A stretch of 64,000 nucleotides of DNA from Crotophaga sulcirostris (Eukaryota; Chordata; Aves; Cuculiformes; Crotophagidae): assembly GCA_013397455.1 (NCBI GenBank), contig VYZB01000338.1, forward strand, positions 1 through 64,000. The letters run 5' to 3'. Below the pieces are notes generated by a model. It was not told the DNA's origin. It did no database searches and saw only the letters and a list, made by a program, of their open reading frames with translations. The translations under genes and the position numbers were made by a program. Positions within the stretch are counted from its first letter, which is position 1, and the number at the start of each line of letters is the position of its first letter. Below, one piece after another: positions 45,548 to 57,600 of this stretch.

Positions 45548-46088
45548 ACCTGTGGCAGAGAGGATTGTTCTCTGTGAGAGGGTGTGGGCAGCCCCTGCTG
45601 CCCCACAGCATTCAACCTGCAGTATCACACCCATCCCAGGCTTTGCTCCAGCTTGGGACCCTGAGACACGATGCCGGGAGGCTGGAGAAGAGCTGGCCAC
45701 GCTGCCAAGACTGCTCTATAGATCATTTGTCAGCCAGGCCCGCCAAAGGGTTGGGTCCCGTTCACTAATAGAGAAGAAATTCTAAATCTGAAATGAAAAG
45801 TGAAGGGGAAACGATATTTCTTCATCCATTGTGCATGGTTAATAGGTGGAGAGATCTCCCATTTATAACTGACAACTCCAACAGTAATTGCCTTGCCTGG
45901 CCCAGCCAATTTCTAGTAGTCCTGGGCAGCCAATTGCTATTTCTTACAGACTTTTCCAACAATAATGAGAAAAGAGCTAAAAACTGTCTGGCACAAAGCC
46001 CCTGCCCCTCCCATAAGAGCCCGTCCAGATTCAGGACTGAGAGGAGGGTCAAGAGTCTGTGTTGAAACCCTCGTTGCCATCCACAGGA
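45548..46088. other. Unique spacer, nothing recognised
   Basis: No exon or repeat recognised. Confidence 0.4.
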
Positions 46089-46438
46089 TCACAGTTTCAC
46101 AAGGTTGGAAAGGACCTCTGAGATCATCAAGTCCAACCTATAACCCAGCACCAACACCAACTCATCATCTAAACCATGGCACTGAGTGCCTCAGCCAATC
46201 TCCTCTTAAACACCTCCAGGGATGATGGCTCCACCACCTCCCTGGGAATTCCAATGGTCAATAACCCTTTCAGGGAAGAATTTCCTCCCAATATCAAGTC
46301 TAAACTTTCCCTGATGAAGCTTGAGTCCATGTCCTCTAGTTCTGTCACTGGTCACCTGAGAGAAGAGACCAACCCCTGCCTGACTACAACCTCCTTTTAG
46401 GGAGCTGTAGAGAGCAATAAGGTCTCCCCTGAGCCTCC
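46089..46438 (-). mobile_element. Young-subfamily CR1 LINE (copy 20), slightly decayed
   Basis: Tail, CATCATCTAAACC variant, and ORF2 back to the RLRGDLI codons. It has an internal deletion of about seven bases at CTCCCTGGGAATTCC, where other copies read GGGCAGCGCATTCC, so ORF2 is broken. Confidence 0.95.
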
Positions 46439-48098
46439 AGTTTCCTCCAGGACACTTTGTTCACTGAGGACACAGCAACTGCACCTGAGTGCAAGTGAGT
46501 ACCTGGAACCAGGGGAGGGGAATGTGACACTGCTGACATAGTGACACCTGCAGATCCCCACAGCCTCTGGAGTAGCACATGGCAAACTTCAAGATCCAGA
46601 GAATTGTCAGGAGTGTGACATATAAGACCAGATGGAGGACTCAAATACTGAAACAGGGTAGGTTCATGCATCTGTGATGTAGTGGAGCACCACCTGCTGC
46701 TGTGCCAGGAGAGTATGACAGGTGTCATTTCATATCTAACAGCCCTGGGTGCAGATCCTCGGACACACAGGGTGTCTCAAACAGTGCCAGACACCTGCTT
46801 GGGTGACTGAATCCAATCCTGGAGGTCAGCATTTTGGTTTCTTCCTGCCATTACAGAGGGGTGTTACAAGCTCAGCATCTCCCACGGAACCTCTCTCTAA
46901 CATGTGTCATGGGAAGAAAAGACCAGCCCAGAACTACCAAATGTTAAGGTACCCCATGTTGCTTCTCAGAGGAGAGAACCTTTTCCTGGAGCCCAGGCAA
47001 ATTTAAACATCATTTGGTCTATGGTGCTATAACTCTTTTTGTGCCAGTGACCTGGAAATCACCTCTTAAACCTGACAGATTCTAGGATAAAGGATGAAGA
47101 AAAACCATACCTATTGTGCTCCAAGTCCTAGGAAAGAAGTGATGTGATTCAGGCACTGATTTGCAGAGATAAAGACAACTGTGCTTTTATTTTCTCATAT
47201 CACAGATCAGTTCCCAGAAGTTGCTTTCTGCTCCATCCATCTAGCTGTCAGGATGCTTGCACAGCCCAGTGGCTGGGATCCAGTGCTTGCACTGAACTTT
47301 CACCTCTGGTGCTGCTTTCATGCATGTGAACAGTGATATGGACAAACATATCCTATCTCTGTGTATCTCACCTGTTCCTAGGACTCTGCTCTGAGTCAAA
47401 CCCTGGGGCTGTGGAGGAACCAAGCATCCAGACTTCTTGTTCTTTCTGAGGAACAGTCGAATTCCTCAGCTATCTTTAGATATGCTGATGCCCATGGATA
47501 AGTGAGAGAGAGTTGTCTTCTGTCTAGATAGTAAACACAAGCTGGTACAAAGATTCCTGATGCTTAACTACAAACACATCAGTGATTCATGGGAGGAAAA
47601 CATTTGGTCTCTGGTAGATACAGATGAATATAGGAACAGTGCTTAACAATCACATGCCAGTGACAGGCACAGAACAAAAGGACATTGGACCAGTCTGTGG
47701 GTGATGGCATGTTGGGATGACTTACAGTTGTCTCAGGGTACCAGGAAAGGGCCACAACCCAAACTGGGCTTTCAGGAGCAGTCAGTTTTTCACATTTGAA
47801 GAAACTAAAGCTGGTGGGATGTTCTCCATGACTGGATCCTCTTTGCTGAGCTCAGCTGATCACTTAACATGTCTCAAAGACAGGGATGTGGTGTTTAGAT
47901 GAGGAGCAATGACATCTTGGACCACTCTGCCTGTGCTTGGCATAGGTCTGTGACAAGCACTGACCTGCAGAGTAGGTCACTTTGGTTCATCTGTGCTGGG
48001 GTGTTGATGATGCAGAGCAGCACATTCCTGCACTGAGGCTGGTGCTACCCCTCCCTGGAGGCACAGCACCCAGATCCTTGAGAAGTGGTTATCAGATT
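46439..48098. other. Unique sequence, nothing recognised
   Basis: Short frames only. No repeat or exon that I can support. Confidence 0.4.
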
Positions 48099-48375
48099 AC
48101 CAGTGACAGAACTAGAGGACATGGACTCAAGCTTTGTCAGGGAAAGTTTAGGCTTGATGTTAGGAAAAAGTTCTTCCCTGAAAGGGTCATTGGCTATTGG
48201 AATGCGCTGCCCAGGGAGGTGGTGGAGTCACCAACCCTGGAGGTGTTTAAGAGGAGATTGGCTGAGGCACTCAGTGCCATGGTTTAGATGATGGGTTGGT
48301 GTTGGTGTTGGAGTATAGGTTGGACTCAATGATCTCAGAGGTCCTTTCCAATCTTGTGATACTGTGACACTGTGT
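48099..48375 (+). mobile_element. Young-subfamily CR1 LINE (copy 21)
   Basis: Starts at CAGTGACAGAACTAGAGGAC and ends TTGTGATACTGTGACACTGT. ORF2 is open from the DRTRGHG codons to TAG. Confidence 0.95.
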
Positions 48376-49740
48376 AACCCCATCCTCTGAAAGACCCATT
48401 AAGTCTCCTCTGCTGTGAGGGTGACAGCTTATTAGGAAGAGCCCTTTGTTGTGTAGGAGCCTGGATAAGGGACAGGAGATGCTGCTGGATCAAGGAGCCT
48501 TGCTGTGGGACAGCCATGCTGCCTGATACAAGAAGCCTCTATCTCTGTGCTCTTTGGGATGAAGTGCAGGCAGGAAGCTGTGCTGAAAGAAGGTGAAGGT
48601 TGTGAAGTTGGACCTGTGGGAAGGAAGAGGTCCTTTGCTCCAGGTAGTTTCCTTCACTTGCTCATCATGACGAACAGTGGTCAGAAAACGTGTGTCACGG
48701 TCATGACTGAGAAGAATTGAGGCAATGCATGAAATTGGTCTCAATTTGCTGGAAATGCATTTGGTGATGGGGAAATGCTCTGCATGGCTGTCTGGGGAGA
48801 GATTCAGTCACCCACATGTCATGATGCCCATGGCTCTCTGAGACATCCACACAGGGCAAGCAGATGTGACACAGCATCAGCAGGAGGACCAATGCCCTTC
48901 TAAAAATGACTGAAGGATCTCTGCTGTCATTGAATACCCACAGGGTCTAAAATGACACTAATTGTCCCTGATTGGTTAAAGTATGACACAAGCTTTAGAA
49001 AAGTGGCACTGAAACCAAAGAAGCAAAAAAAAGGAAAAAGCCATGAAAGTTAGAATTTAAAAAAGCAGGGAATTTTCTTAACGGATTATTGTTAAATAGA
49101 CATATTTTAATTCCAACATCACACAAAACAAGCTTCTGATACGCTTCCAGAAGCAAGATCTCTGTCCTTCTCTGACCTCCAGCACAAAGAAGTCCTATCC
49201 ACCATTGTGCATTGTGCCTGGTAAATACAGGATAAATGTGTCAATCTCCAGGTGGACACATTGGTGTGGCTACCACAGCAACCACTTCAGCCAGGAACAG
49301 GTTAAATTCTGTGTAGTAGATGGAATTCACATTAAAACCTTTGTGTTACCAAAGAAGTTCTTTCAAGTTCAACCTTTTTTCTGTGTGGTTTTAAATGATC
49401 TTTTAAGAGTTAAACAAAACACTAACTACTGCCTTTTAAATAAAAGTGACATTTATCAGGATTCTTTTTCCCAGGTAAGTGCTATGGTATTTTAATGTCA
49501 TTTTATTGTCTTTAAGGCTTGGGAAGTGAGCATTTGGAGAGTGGGGTTTTAAAATATTTAGTGAACAGAAATCTAATATTGACCAGAGGCTGGATTACCA
49601 GCAGAACTGGGATTCCTTTACACGCTCCCAAAGGCTGTGCAGCCTTCTCCTTGTTGTGAGGGAGTGGATGGCAGTGATGCTTGGATGTGGAGAGGTTACT
49701 TTGTCAGTGAGACAACCCATAAGACACAGAAAAAAAAATA
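48376..49740. other. Unique sequence, nothing recognised
   Basis: The part around 49010-49130 is A-rich. No repeat or exon is supported. Confidence 0.4.
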
Positions 49741-49979
49741 GATTTTAGGAAGAAATGTTTTCCTGTGAGGGTGATGAGGAACAAGAACAGCTTTTCCAGA
49801 GAAGTTGTGGATGTCCCATGCCTGGAGGTGTTCAAGGCCAGATTGGACGAGGCTTTGAGTATCTTGATCTGGTAGGAGGTGTCCCTGCCCATGGCAGGGG
49901 GTTGGAACTGGATAATCTTTAAAGCCTTTTCCAACCCAAACCATTCTATGATTCTACGGTCCTATGATTCTATGATTCT
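49741..49979 (+). mobile_element. Older canonical CR1 LINE, 3' fragment
   Basis: Begins in GATTTTAGGAAGAAATGTTT (the KKFF region), continues through GTTCAAGGCCAGATTGGACG, and ends in an ATTCTATG-type tail, with TATGATTCTATGATTCTT as the last repeats. It is related to the copy at 611-1034. Confidence 0.9.
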
Positions 49980-51174
49980 TTTTTGAAGAAGATTCAGTAT
50001 GGATTCAGTATCCCCCAATACTGGATGCTGCATTATCTCTCAAAACTCTGGAGTCCTCTGGCCCTTTCTTAACGATGCCACCACACCATATGGAACTGGG
50101 GACAGCTCTTCTCTCTGTTGCTCATGTGAGTTCACACAGGCCAGGTCTATGGGCTTCTGTTTGTGGTAAAAGTGGCTGATCCTTACCATAGTCCCCCTCT
50201 CATCACTGGGAGTGCTGAGACCTTCTCAGTATCAGCTCTCTGTCAAGAAGAGACACCTAGACCTTTGTCTTTCAAGCCATGTATGTCCACCTCTGCACAG
50301 CCCAGAGAAGTGGTTTCTGTGCTCAGTATCTGCAGGACTGCATACTCATGTAGAATCTTCTAAATTTGCAGGGCTTAGGGATTTGCCATCACAGCCAGTT
50401 GCTGCTTTAGGTACAACCACACAGATGAAATGTCACCATCCTCCTTGGTTGACAGACGTATAAATCGTATGTGGGTTGTGCTTGATTCCAACCTACACAG
50501 ATCTGTACAACCAACCTGTGACTAGCTGGTCACTTCTGCTGTGCCTTCTCAGCCCATGTGCTCTCCATACACCTCTCTCCATAGACACCTGCCAGGCATA
50601 GGTACCTTCAGAAGGAATTTCACCCTTGCAACAGAGGCTTGCAGACAGCTGTCTATTGGTTAAACTGTCTTTCTCTCTTCCATCAAGAGAGTCCTGGAGA
50701 TCTGCTTCAACTAGATGTCCATCTAGATGCACTGAATGCTCCTCAGGCATCCTGCAAGAGGAGATGCAGTGGCCCAGGATGTGCAGGCTTTCGCAACTAT
50801 GCCTGGGGAATCAAAGGAAGGAAGAGAGGATGTACTTTTCTGGTCTGCTGTCCTCCAGCGTGCTGGAAAATTTCCACCTGTGAATCCATCTTTGGGTCAT
50901 GCTGCAGTCTCTCACTGTGGTGTCTTGGACTCTTCAATGTGAGAAATGAGAAAGAGGGGGAAAGCTTTTGATTTTATTGTCGGGTTCGTTAAATTTCTTC
51001 TGCTCCTGGGTTTGACAATGGAAAGCACTTGTACAGAAGGAAAGACCCATTCTAGGTATCATACCTGGAGCAGAGCTGCTATTTGGCTCCAACTGCACCA
51101 AGGTTTGTGTACCTAACTATTTTTTTCCCATAAAGCAGGAAATGGGACAAATGCAGCATTGGACTAACCCATAT
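49980..51174. other. Unique sequence, nothing recognised
   Basis: Two near-identical GATTCAGTAT segments lie at 49990-50010. Frames of up to 110 codons overlap without domains. Confidence 0.4.
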
Positions 51175-51298
51175 TCACAGTATCACAGTGTCACAGTATC
51201 ACAAGGTTGGAAAGGACCTCTGAGATGATCGAGTCCAGCCTATAACCCAACACTAACACCAATCCATCATCTAAACCATGGCACTGAGTGCCTCATCC
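51175..51298 (-). mobile_element. Young-subfamily CR1 LINE (copy 22), short
   Basis: A tail with three units, the 3' UTR with the CATCATCTAAACC variant, and truncation just past GGCACTGAGTGCC at GCCTCATCC. Confidence 0.95.
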
Positions 51299-52502
51299 AT
51301 GCCATCATATTGCCATGCACCTGAGTTGAGGACAGATATTTCACTCACAGGGAGAATTGAAAGAGTAGCTTTGGGAAATAACGACTGAGTCAGGTTTTCA
51401 AAGACTGTGTATCTCAGGAATTCAGACTCCTCCTCAAACCTGCCTGCTGAAAGTGATGGCAACTGGTCAGGACAATAAGTTTCATTCAGGAACAAGTCCT
51501 TCCTGAACTGAATACATTATATATACAGCTACCGTGCTGCCAGCATCAGTCTGTGCCACAAAGCCTGGCTGTGAGTGGGTTGGAAATGGAAGTAAGGTGA
51601 ATATATTGATGCTGTACACAGTCTTCCTGTGAGGACAGGCACTTTCAAAGATAAATGAATCCAGTATGTTAAAATATACAGCGAAATCAAAGAGAAAACA
51701 TAAGGAGGTAGAAAATAGATCATAGAGTTATGGAGGAACAGCTGGAGTAAATTAAGTTAGGTAATTGGAGCAGGATAAGGTAGGTGAGCAGCAAAGCTGG
51801 AAGGAACTATTCTTAGCACAAGCGTTTACTCATCAACAAACACAGCCCTCCTGTTTGCTTGTGGGTGGCCTCTGAATGGTTTTACCATTTGGCTGAAACT
51901 GCTTGTTATCCAAAAGCCCACGGTGACACTTGTTTGGAGTGGGTGGGGAGATGGCTAGGAGGCCCCTGGGAAGGTGCTGGTGGACCTGAGGACTGCAGGG
52001 AGCCTGGGTGTATGAAGGTACAACTCTCCTGGTACTGTGCTCAGAAGGAGGTCCCAGCCCCATTGCAGCTGGATGCTGTGGTCTGGAGGGCTGGTTTGGC
52101 CTTGCGTCAGAGCCCAGAGGGCCAAGAGGTGATCCTGAAATGCTCTCAATTTCTCACCTTTCTTCCTGTGTGTGGTTTAGCTGCTGTTCCATTTTCCAGG
52201 AACTGCTGAGGACTTCTAGGCTGTGATTCAACATCACCACCCAGGGACAGTAATTTCATCACAGCTCCTGAGAGCCAGGATAGAGCTGCTGTCACTCAAC
52301 AAGGCTGGCTGCTGCTCAGAGGAGCAGGACCCTACTGCCTGGTCACCCGGTGTGCCAGAGCCCCATGCAGGCACAGCTGAACGATGAACTGGCCTGGTGG
52401 GGAGCTGGAGGCAAAGCTCCAGAGACAGGCAGGCACATAGCCTTCCCTTGAGCATGGGGGGGAGTCCACCATCCCTCCTGCCAGAAGTCACTGAAGACCG
52501 AT
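51299..52502. other. Unique sequence, nothing recognised
   Basis: A 116-codon plus-strand frame at 51859-52209 has no domain. No repeat is recognised. Confidence 0.4.
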
Positions 52503-53306
52503 TCCAATGGGATGATGTTTAATAAGTCCAAATGTCGGGTGCTTCATTTTGGACACAACAACCCCATGCAAAGATCTAGACTGGGGACAGAGTGGCTGGA
52601 GAGTAGTCAGGCAGAAAGGGACCTGGGAGTGCTGGTTGACAGGAAGCTCAACATGAGCCAGCAGTGTGCCCAGGTGGCCAAGAAGGCCAATGGCATCCTG
52701 GCCTGCATCAGGAATAGTGTGGCCAGCAGAAGCAGAGAAGTTATCGTCCCCCTGTACTCGGCACTGGTCAGGCCTCTCCTTGAGTCCTGTGTGCAGTTCT
52801 GGGCCCCCCAGTTTGGGAAAGATGTCAAGACACTGGAGTGTGTGCAGAGTAGAGCAACGAAGATGGTGAAGGGTTTGGAGCACAAGCCCTGTGAGGAGCG
52901 ACTGAGGGAGCTGGGGCTGTTTAGCCTGGAGAAGAGGAGGCTTAGAGGAGACCTTATTGCTCTCTACAACTGCCTAAAAGGAGGCTGTAGTCAGGCAGGG
53001 GTTGATCTCTTCTCTCAGGTGACCAGTGACAGAACTAGAGGGCATGGACTCACACTTCATCAGGGAAAGTTTAGGCTTGATGTTAGGAAAAAGTTCTTCC
53101 CTGGAAGGGTGATTGGCCATTGGAATGTGCTGCCCAGGGAGGTGGTGGAGTCACCAACCCTGGAGGTGTTTAAGGGGAGATTGGCTGAGGCACTCAGTGC
53201 CATGGTTTAGATGATGGGATGGTGTTGGTGTTGGGTTATAGGTTGGACTCGATGATCTCAGAGGTCCTTTCCAACCTTGTTATACTGTGACACTGTGATA
53301 CTGTGA
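52503..53306 (+). mobile_element. Young-subfamily CR1 LINE (copy 23), longest copy
   Basis: About 800 bases, from the ORF2 codons for [17 protein letters not shown] to the tail GATACTGTGAAG. It is the best reference in this window for the subfamily's 3' end. It carries the GATGATGGGATGG and TTATAGGTTGG variants. Confidence 0.97.
52512..53210 (+). pseudogene. CR1 ORF2 C-terminal frame, fully open (232 codons), 5'-truncated
   Basis: This encodes the last 232 residues of CR1 ORF2, the part following the reverse-transcriptase catalytic core. Order of blocks: [14 protein letters not shown], the [20 protein letters not shown] segment (the LGV-V-D-x-L-x-M-x-x-Q motif common to the family), [40 protein letters not shown], the [20 protein letters not shown] segment, [17 protein letters not shown] and EALSAMV, then TAG. 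The endonuclease, the reverse-transcriptase catalytic motifs and ORF1 are absent. No stop or frameshift has accumulated, so the insertion is recent. The first Met is internal to ORF2, so expression from it is unlikely to matter. Confidence 0.9.
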
Positions 53307-54189
53307 AGTCCTGGGTGTCCCACACGGACAGGGGCTCTGATCTCCAGGGGTGGGGAGGGTGCAATTCATGCTGAGGAAGCAGTGCTGGCTGTTTCTGCAG
53401 CTGCCTTGACATTGGATATTGACTTGAGGGACATGAAGAGCAGAGCTGTCTCACAGCTGCCATCAGCTGCACATCCATAAAAGCAGTGCCATTTCCAGCT
53501 GACACCCACCTCTACACACGGTGGCATCAACTTTTCAGATGTTTCCCCACGACACCCTAGACAGCCTATGCCAAGAACTCTTGGGCATTTACCCTGCCCT
53601 ATGAAAGCCTGGGGAGGTGTGTCATGGCTCAATTCCACCTCTGTTGCGCCTGTTGTTGCAGGAGCTGCGCATGAGGATTTTGTTACTTGAGCACAAAGCA
53701 TCCCTATCAGCTTCCAAAAAAACCAAAAAAATCCAGCAGCCTCAGTCCTCCAAGAAAAGCCACTGATTCAGACCTAAGAACCATTTAGGCAAGTTAAATC
53801 TCCTCCATTTGATACAAAAAAACATTTAATATAAACAGGAAAGAAACAGCAGTGCTCGAGCCTCTTCTTATCCCTCCACTGTAGAGCAAAATCCCAGCAA
53901 ACAATTTAGAGTAAACACCTTCATTAAACACTTAAGGGAAGCAGTTAGGATTACAACCAGTCTGTAAACAGGGGAACAAATGTGGAGATGTAATCTTGAA
54001 GCAGAACAAAGCAAGTGTCAAGGGGACAAATCTGTGTGTGTATAAAGGGGAGCTCTCTAATGAAGAGCTGATAAGTAAATAATAACAGGAAGGACTAATT
54101 CATGTATAAATACCAAGCCTTCAAACTGTGCAGGGTTTGCACTGGTGATGTGTGCAGGGAGACTGTAGGAATCAGTAGGATTGTAGGGA
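53307..54189. other. Unique sequence, nothing recognised
   Basis: The part at 53780-54120 is AT-rich, with motifs such as GCTGATAAGTAAATAATAAC and TTCATGTATAAATACC. It could be regulatory, but nothing firmer can be said. Confidence 0.35.
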
Positions 54190-54681
54190 GCTCAGTTTGA
54201 GAAAGATGTCAGGATACTGGAGCGTGTCCAGGGGAGAGCAACGAAGATGGTGAAGGGTTTGGAGCACAAGCCCTGTGAGGAGCGACTGAGGGAGCTGGGG
54301 CTGTTTAGCCTGGAGAAGAGGAGGCTCAGGGGAGACCTTATTGCTCTCTACAACTGCCTAAAAGGAGGTTGTAGTCAGGCAGGGGTTGGTCTCTTCTCTC
54401 AGGTGACCAGTGACAGAACTAGAGGACATGGACTCAAGCTTCCTCAGGGAAAGTTTAGGCTTAATGTTAGGAAAAAGTTCTTCCCTGAAAGGGTGATTGG
54501 CCATTGGAATGTGCTGCCTGGGGAGATGGTGGAGTCACCATCCCTGGAGGTGTTTAAGAGGAGATTGGCTGAGGCACTCAGTGCCATGGTTTAGATGATG
54601 GGTTGGTGTTGGTGTTGGGTTCTAGGTTGGACTCGATCATCTCAGAGGTCCTTTCCAACCTTCTAGTACTGTGAAACTGTA
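54190..54681 (+). mobile_element. Young-subfamily CR1 LINE (copy 24)
   Basis: Starts at CTCAGTTTGAGAAAGATGTC and ends TAGTACTGTGAAACTGTA. From MVKGLEHKP to EALSAMV, ORF2 is open for 115 codons. It has the TTCTAGGTTGG variant together with GATGATGGGTTGG, so it mixes markers of the two main groups. Confidence 0.95.
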
Positions 54682-57600
54682 AAGTCAGGTGGAAAGGGCT
54701 GGGGGGCACCTCAGTGACTCCAGGGTGAAAATCCACAGTGAAGATTCACTGGGGGAAGAAGTTCAAACTCAGACCCCAGGTAGATCCATGCCCTTTCAAA
54801 ACCAGTGCCTGAATGTCCCTTCATCTCATAGGAGGAGACGACACTATGGAAAGCCTGCAAGTCCTCTAAAGCTGCTCAGCCCCTGGTAACAAGGAGGACT
54901 GGCACATTAGAGAGTCATGGTCCCAACAGATAAGCCTGGAATGTGTCTAGAAAGCAGCCAGCTGGAATTCTTAGGGCGAGAGAAGAAGGAGAGCATCAAC
55001 ACAGGGTTCCTGCCTCCAGGCTTCAGGCAGGCTGAGCTCAGGGCTCTCCTCACAGGAGCTGTGTTAGTGTGTGTAATAGCCCTGGCGTGTTATTCTGCCA
55101 CGGGTTTGCCTGATAGCCTTTTAAACCCATCTATATTTCTTGTGCCAATGAGTTCCTCACCAATGTAATGTTGAATATATGTGCCTATTTGGAGCTTGTC
55201 AAGCTTAGGGAATTTTTTTCCCTGCTGGCTTTGCATTACAGAGAAAACCTCAGGACACCTTTGAAAATTGCAGTGCAAAGCACCCACTTTTCTCATAAAA
55301 AAACTATGAAATTGGTCCTGGCTGGCTGAATCACCATGGGGGGTGTGGGTGGTGGGTGAGAATGCCTGTGTGCTGTTGTTGGAAGATCAGGGGTGGGATT
55401 TCATCCATCACTGACAGCAGGTCCATTCCAGAACATCAGCTGGAGCCTCAGTAGGTCCAATGCATCCACATTAGTGCACTCCAGGTTACAAACCATGAAA
55501 TCTGCAATCTTTCCAATTACTACAGAATGTTCCAGAGCCTTGTCCAGAAGGCTGATGAAGGACTCCATGCTTTAGACAACTGTTCAGTGGTGGAAAATGT
55601 CTGATACAAAGATCTTTCCTCCAAGCCCCTCAAGAAGCTCCACCAGTGTCTGCTACCAGGGCTCTCCAGTGATCACAGCCCCCCACAGTCAGGATGTGCT
55701 GCCCTTCAATCCCCACTCAGTGACCACTTGGGTGTTGCCCCTTCCAGACACACGTGGATGGGTCCTTTTTCTTTTTCCTTAGCCATGGCCACACTCCTGT
55801 ACCACAGGCAGTCAAAAATGATCTTCTTTCTACAAATTCTTACTGTCCTTTTGACTATCCTTTTCCATAGGTTTTGACTATCATCAACCTTTACTTTGCA
55901 GCTATTAAGACTCAGCAAATCTCCTCTAGCTTCCACAAAGCTCTCCTGGTTTACACCAGCTTCCACACAGGTGTATTTTCAATCTCTATTTTATCCCATC
56001 TGTGCTCACAGATGAGTAGTCTCTAGGAGAAATGTGGAGTACAATGCCAGGTGGGATGATAGTGTTGAGACAGGCAAAGCTCCCATAATTCCTGATTTCC
56101 ACCTCCTCCCACTTTATTTAGGAAACACCTAAACACCTTGGAAAGTTTCTGAAGCTGCTAAGAACTTAGATCTTTCCCTCACAGACAGAAAAGGGCTTCT
56201 TTGTTGTTACTGAAAAACAGGAGGACTGGGAAGACATCTTGACCCCTCTTCTAAGAAACCAAGTTGTAGAAAATTTTTTTCTGAAAGCCTGCAAAGGAGG
56301 AAAAGGTTTTCTTTTGTGATTTCATACTCAAGTTTCATCAGCTTTGTGCAAGCAGGGATGCTAAACCTGGAGTCTTGGCTGGACCCCAGCACAGGTTAAG
56401 ACAAGGGGATTTGTAATTCCAACTTTAGATGTTATACTTAGTTAATGATAACATCAAGGATCAGCTCTGCACTGCTACCTGCTAAAGATAAGGAAATCAC
56501 CATCAGACACCCGTGAAAAAAAATAAAGGATCATTGGGAATAGTCAGAATTGGTGTAAATGGACAATAAGGGGGTCCTGGTGTGTTGTAAATCAGACACA
56601 AGACAGTATGCAATTAGTTCCAGGAGGAGAACAGTTAAAGGATTTCGGGGCACTGTAGTGAATCTGTATGTATTTAGTGTATATAATATGGAGACCTACA
56701 TGCATTCTTCAGAGGCACTCATGGAGGAACAGCCCCAATGCTTCTCCAGTGCCAAAATTAAAGAAAACCTGCTTAACGGTATTTCAGGGTGTTGGGCTCT
56801 TTTCTTTGTTTAAAGATAATTACAATTCTGCCGACCTAAATTTCTCCTCCGATGTCAATTAAATGTGGTGTTCTTTTTGGACTCCAGACCTCGGTGATGT
56901 GAAAGTGTCCTAAGCAGGGTTTGCTCTTTATCACATGCTGCTCCCCTTCCCAGGCACATCTGGTGAGACACGAAACAATCTCCGTTGATCCCGAGGTTGT
57001 GATGACACACTCCATGGTCCTCCAACAGAAAGCTGCTACAGAGGTGCAAAGGATAATTATAGGATGAAGGCTGCAGAGCTGCAACCCACCCTCATGTTCA
57101 CCAAAACAAAATCCAGCCCCACCTCCCTGGAAGCATCATCCCAAACAAACAGGGCATCTTTTCTGTGACTCAGAAAGAAAGGGGCCAAAAATCCTCAGTA
57201 CGGATTGTTGTTTTCATGCTCTGCAATAGGTACTGACAATAACAGGAAAGGAGTAGATGGTGCTGGAGGGGAAAAAAAAATGATAGGAGAGGAGCTAAGT
57301 TTCTGGTAGATTCTGCCACCACCTCCCAGCAATGAAGCAGCCTGTGTAAAGCAGGATTTAGGGTCTCTGTTCAGGTCCCAGCTTGCGCTGCCCGACTCAC
57401 AGTGAATATTTCCACTTCTGGCACCAGTGGTCCTTGCCAGTGATACAGAGAGAATAGGGACAGGCTGGGGGGCATCTGTCCCAGGGACACATCCATGCCC
57501 CCAGCCCATGGACACACAATTCCCTCCAGACCTGAGGGGGGTCTGGGACAGAGACACGTCTGCCTTTTCTTCTCCCTTTACTCTCCCGCGGAAAAAAAAA

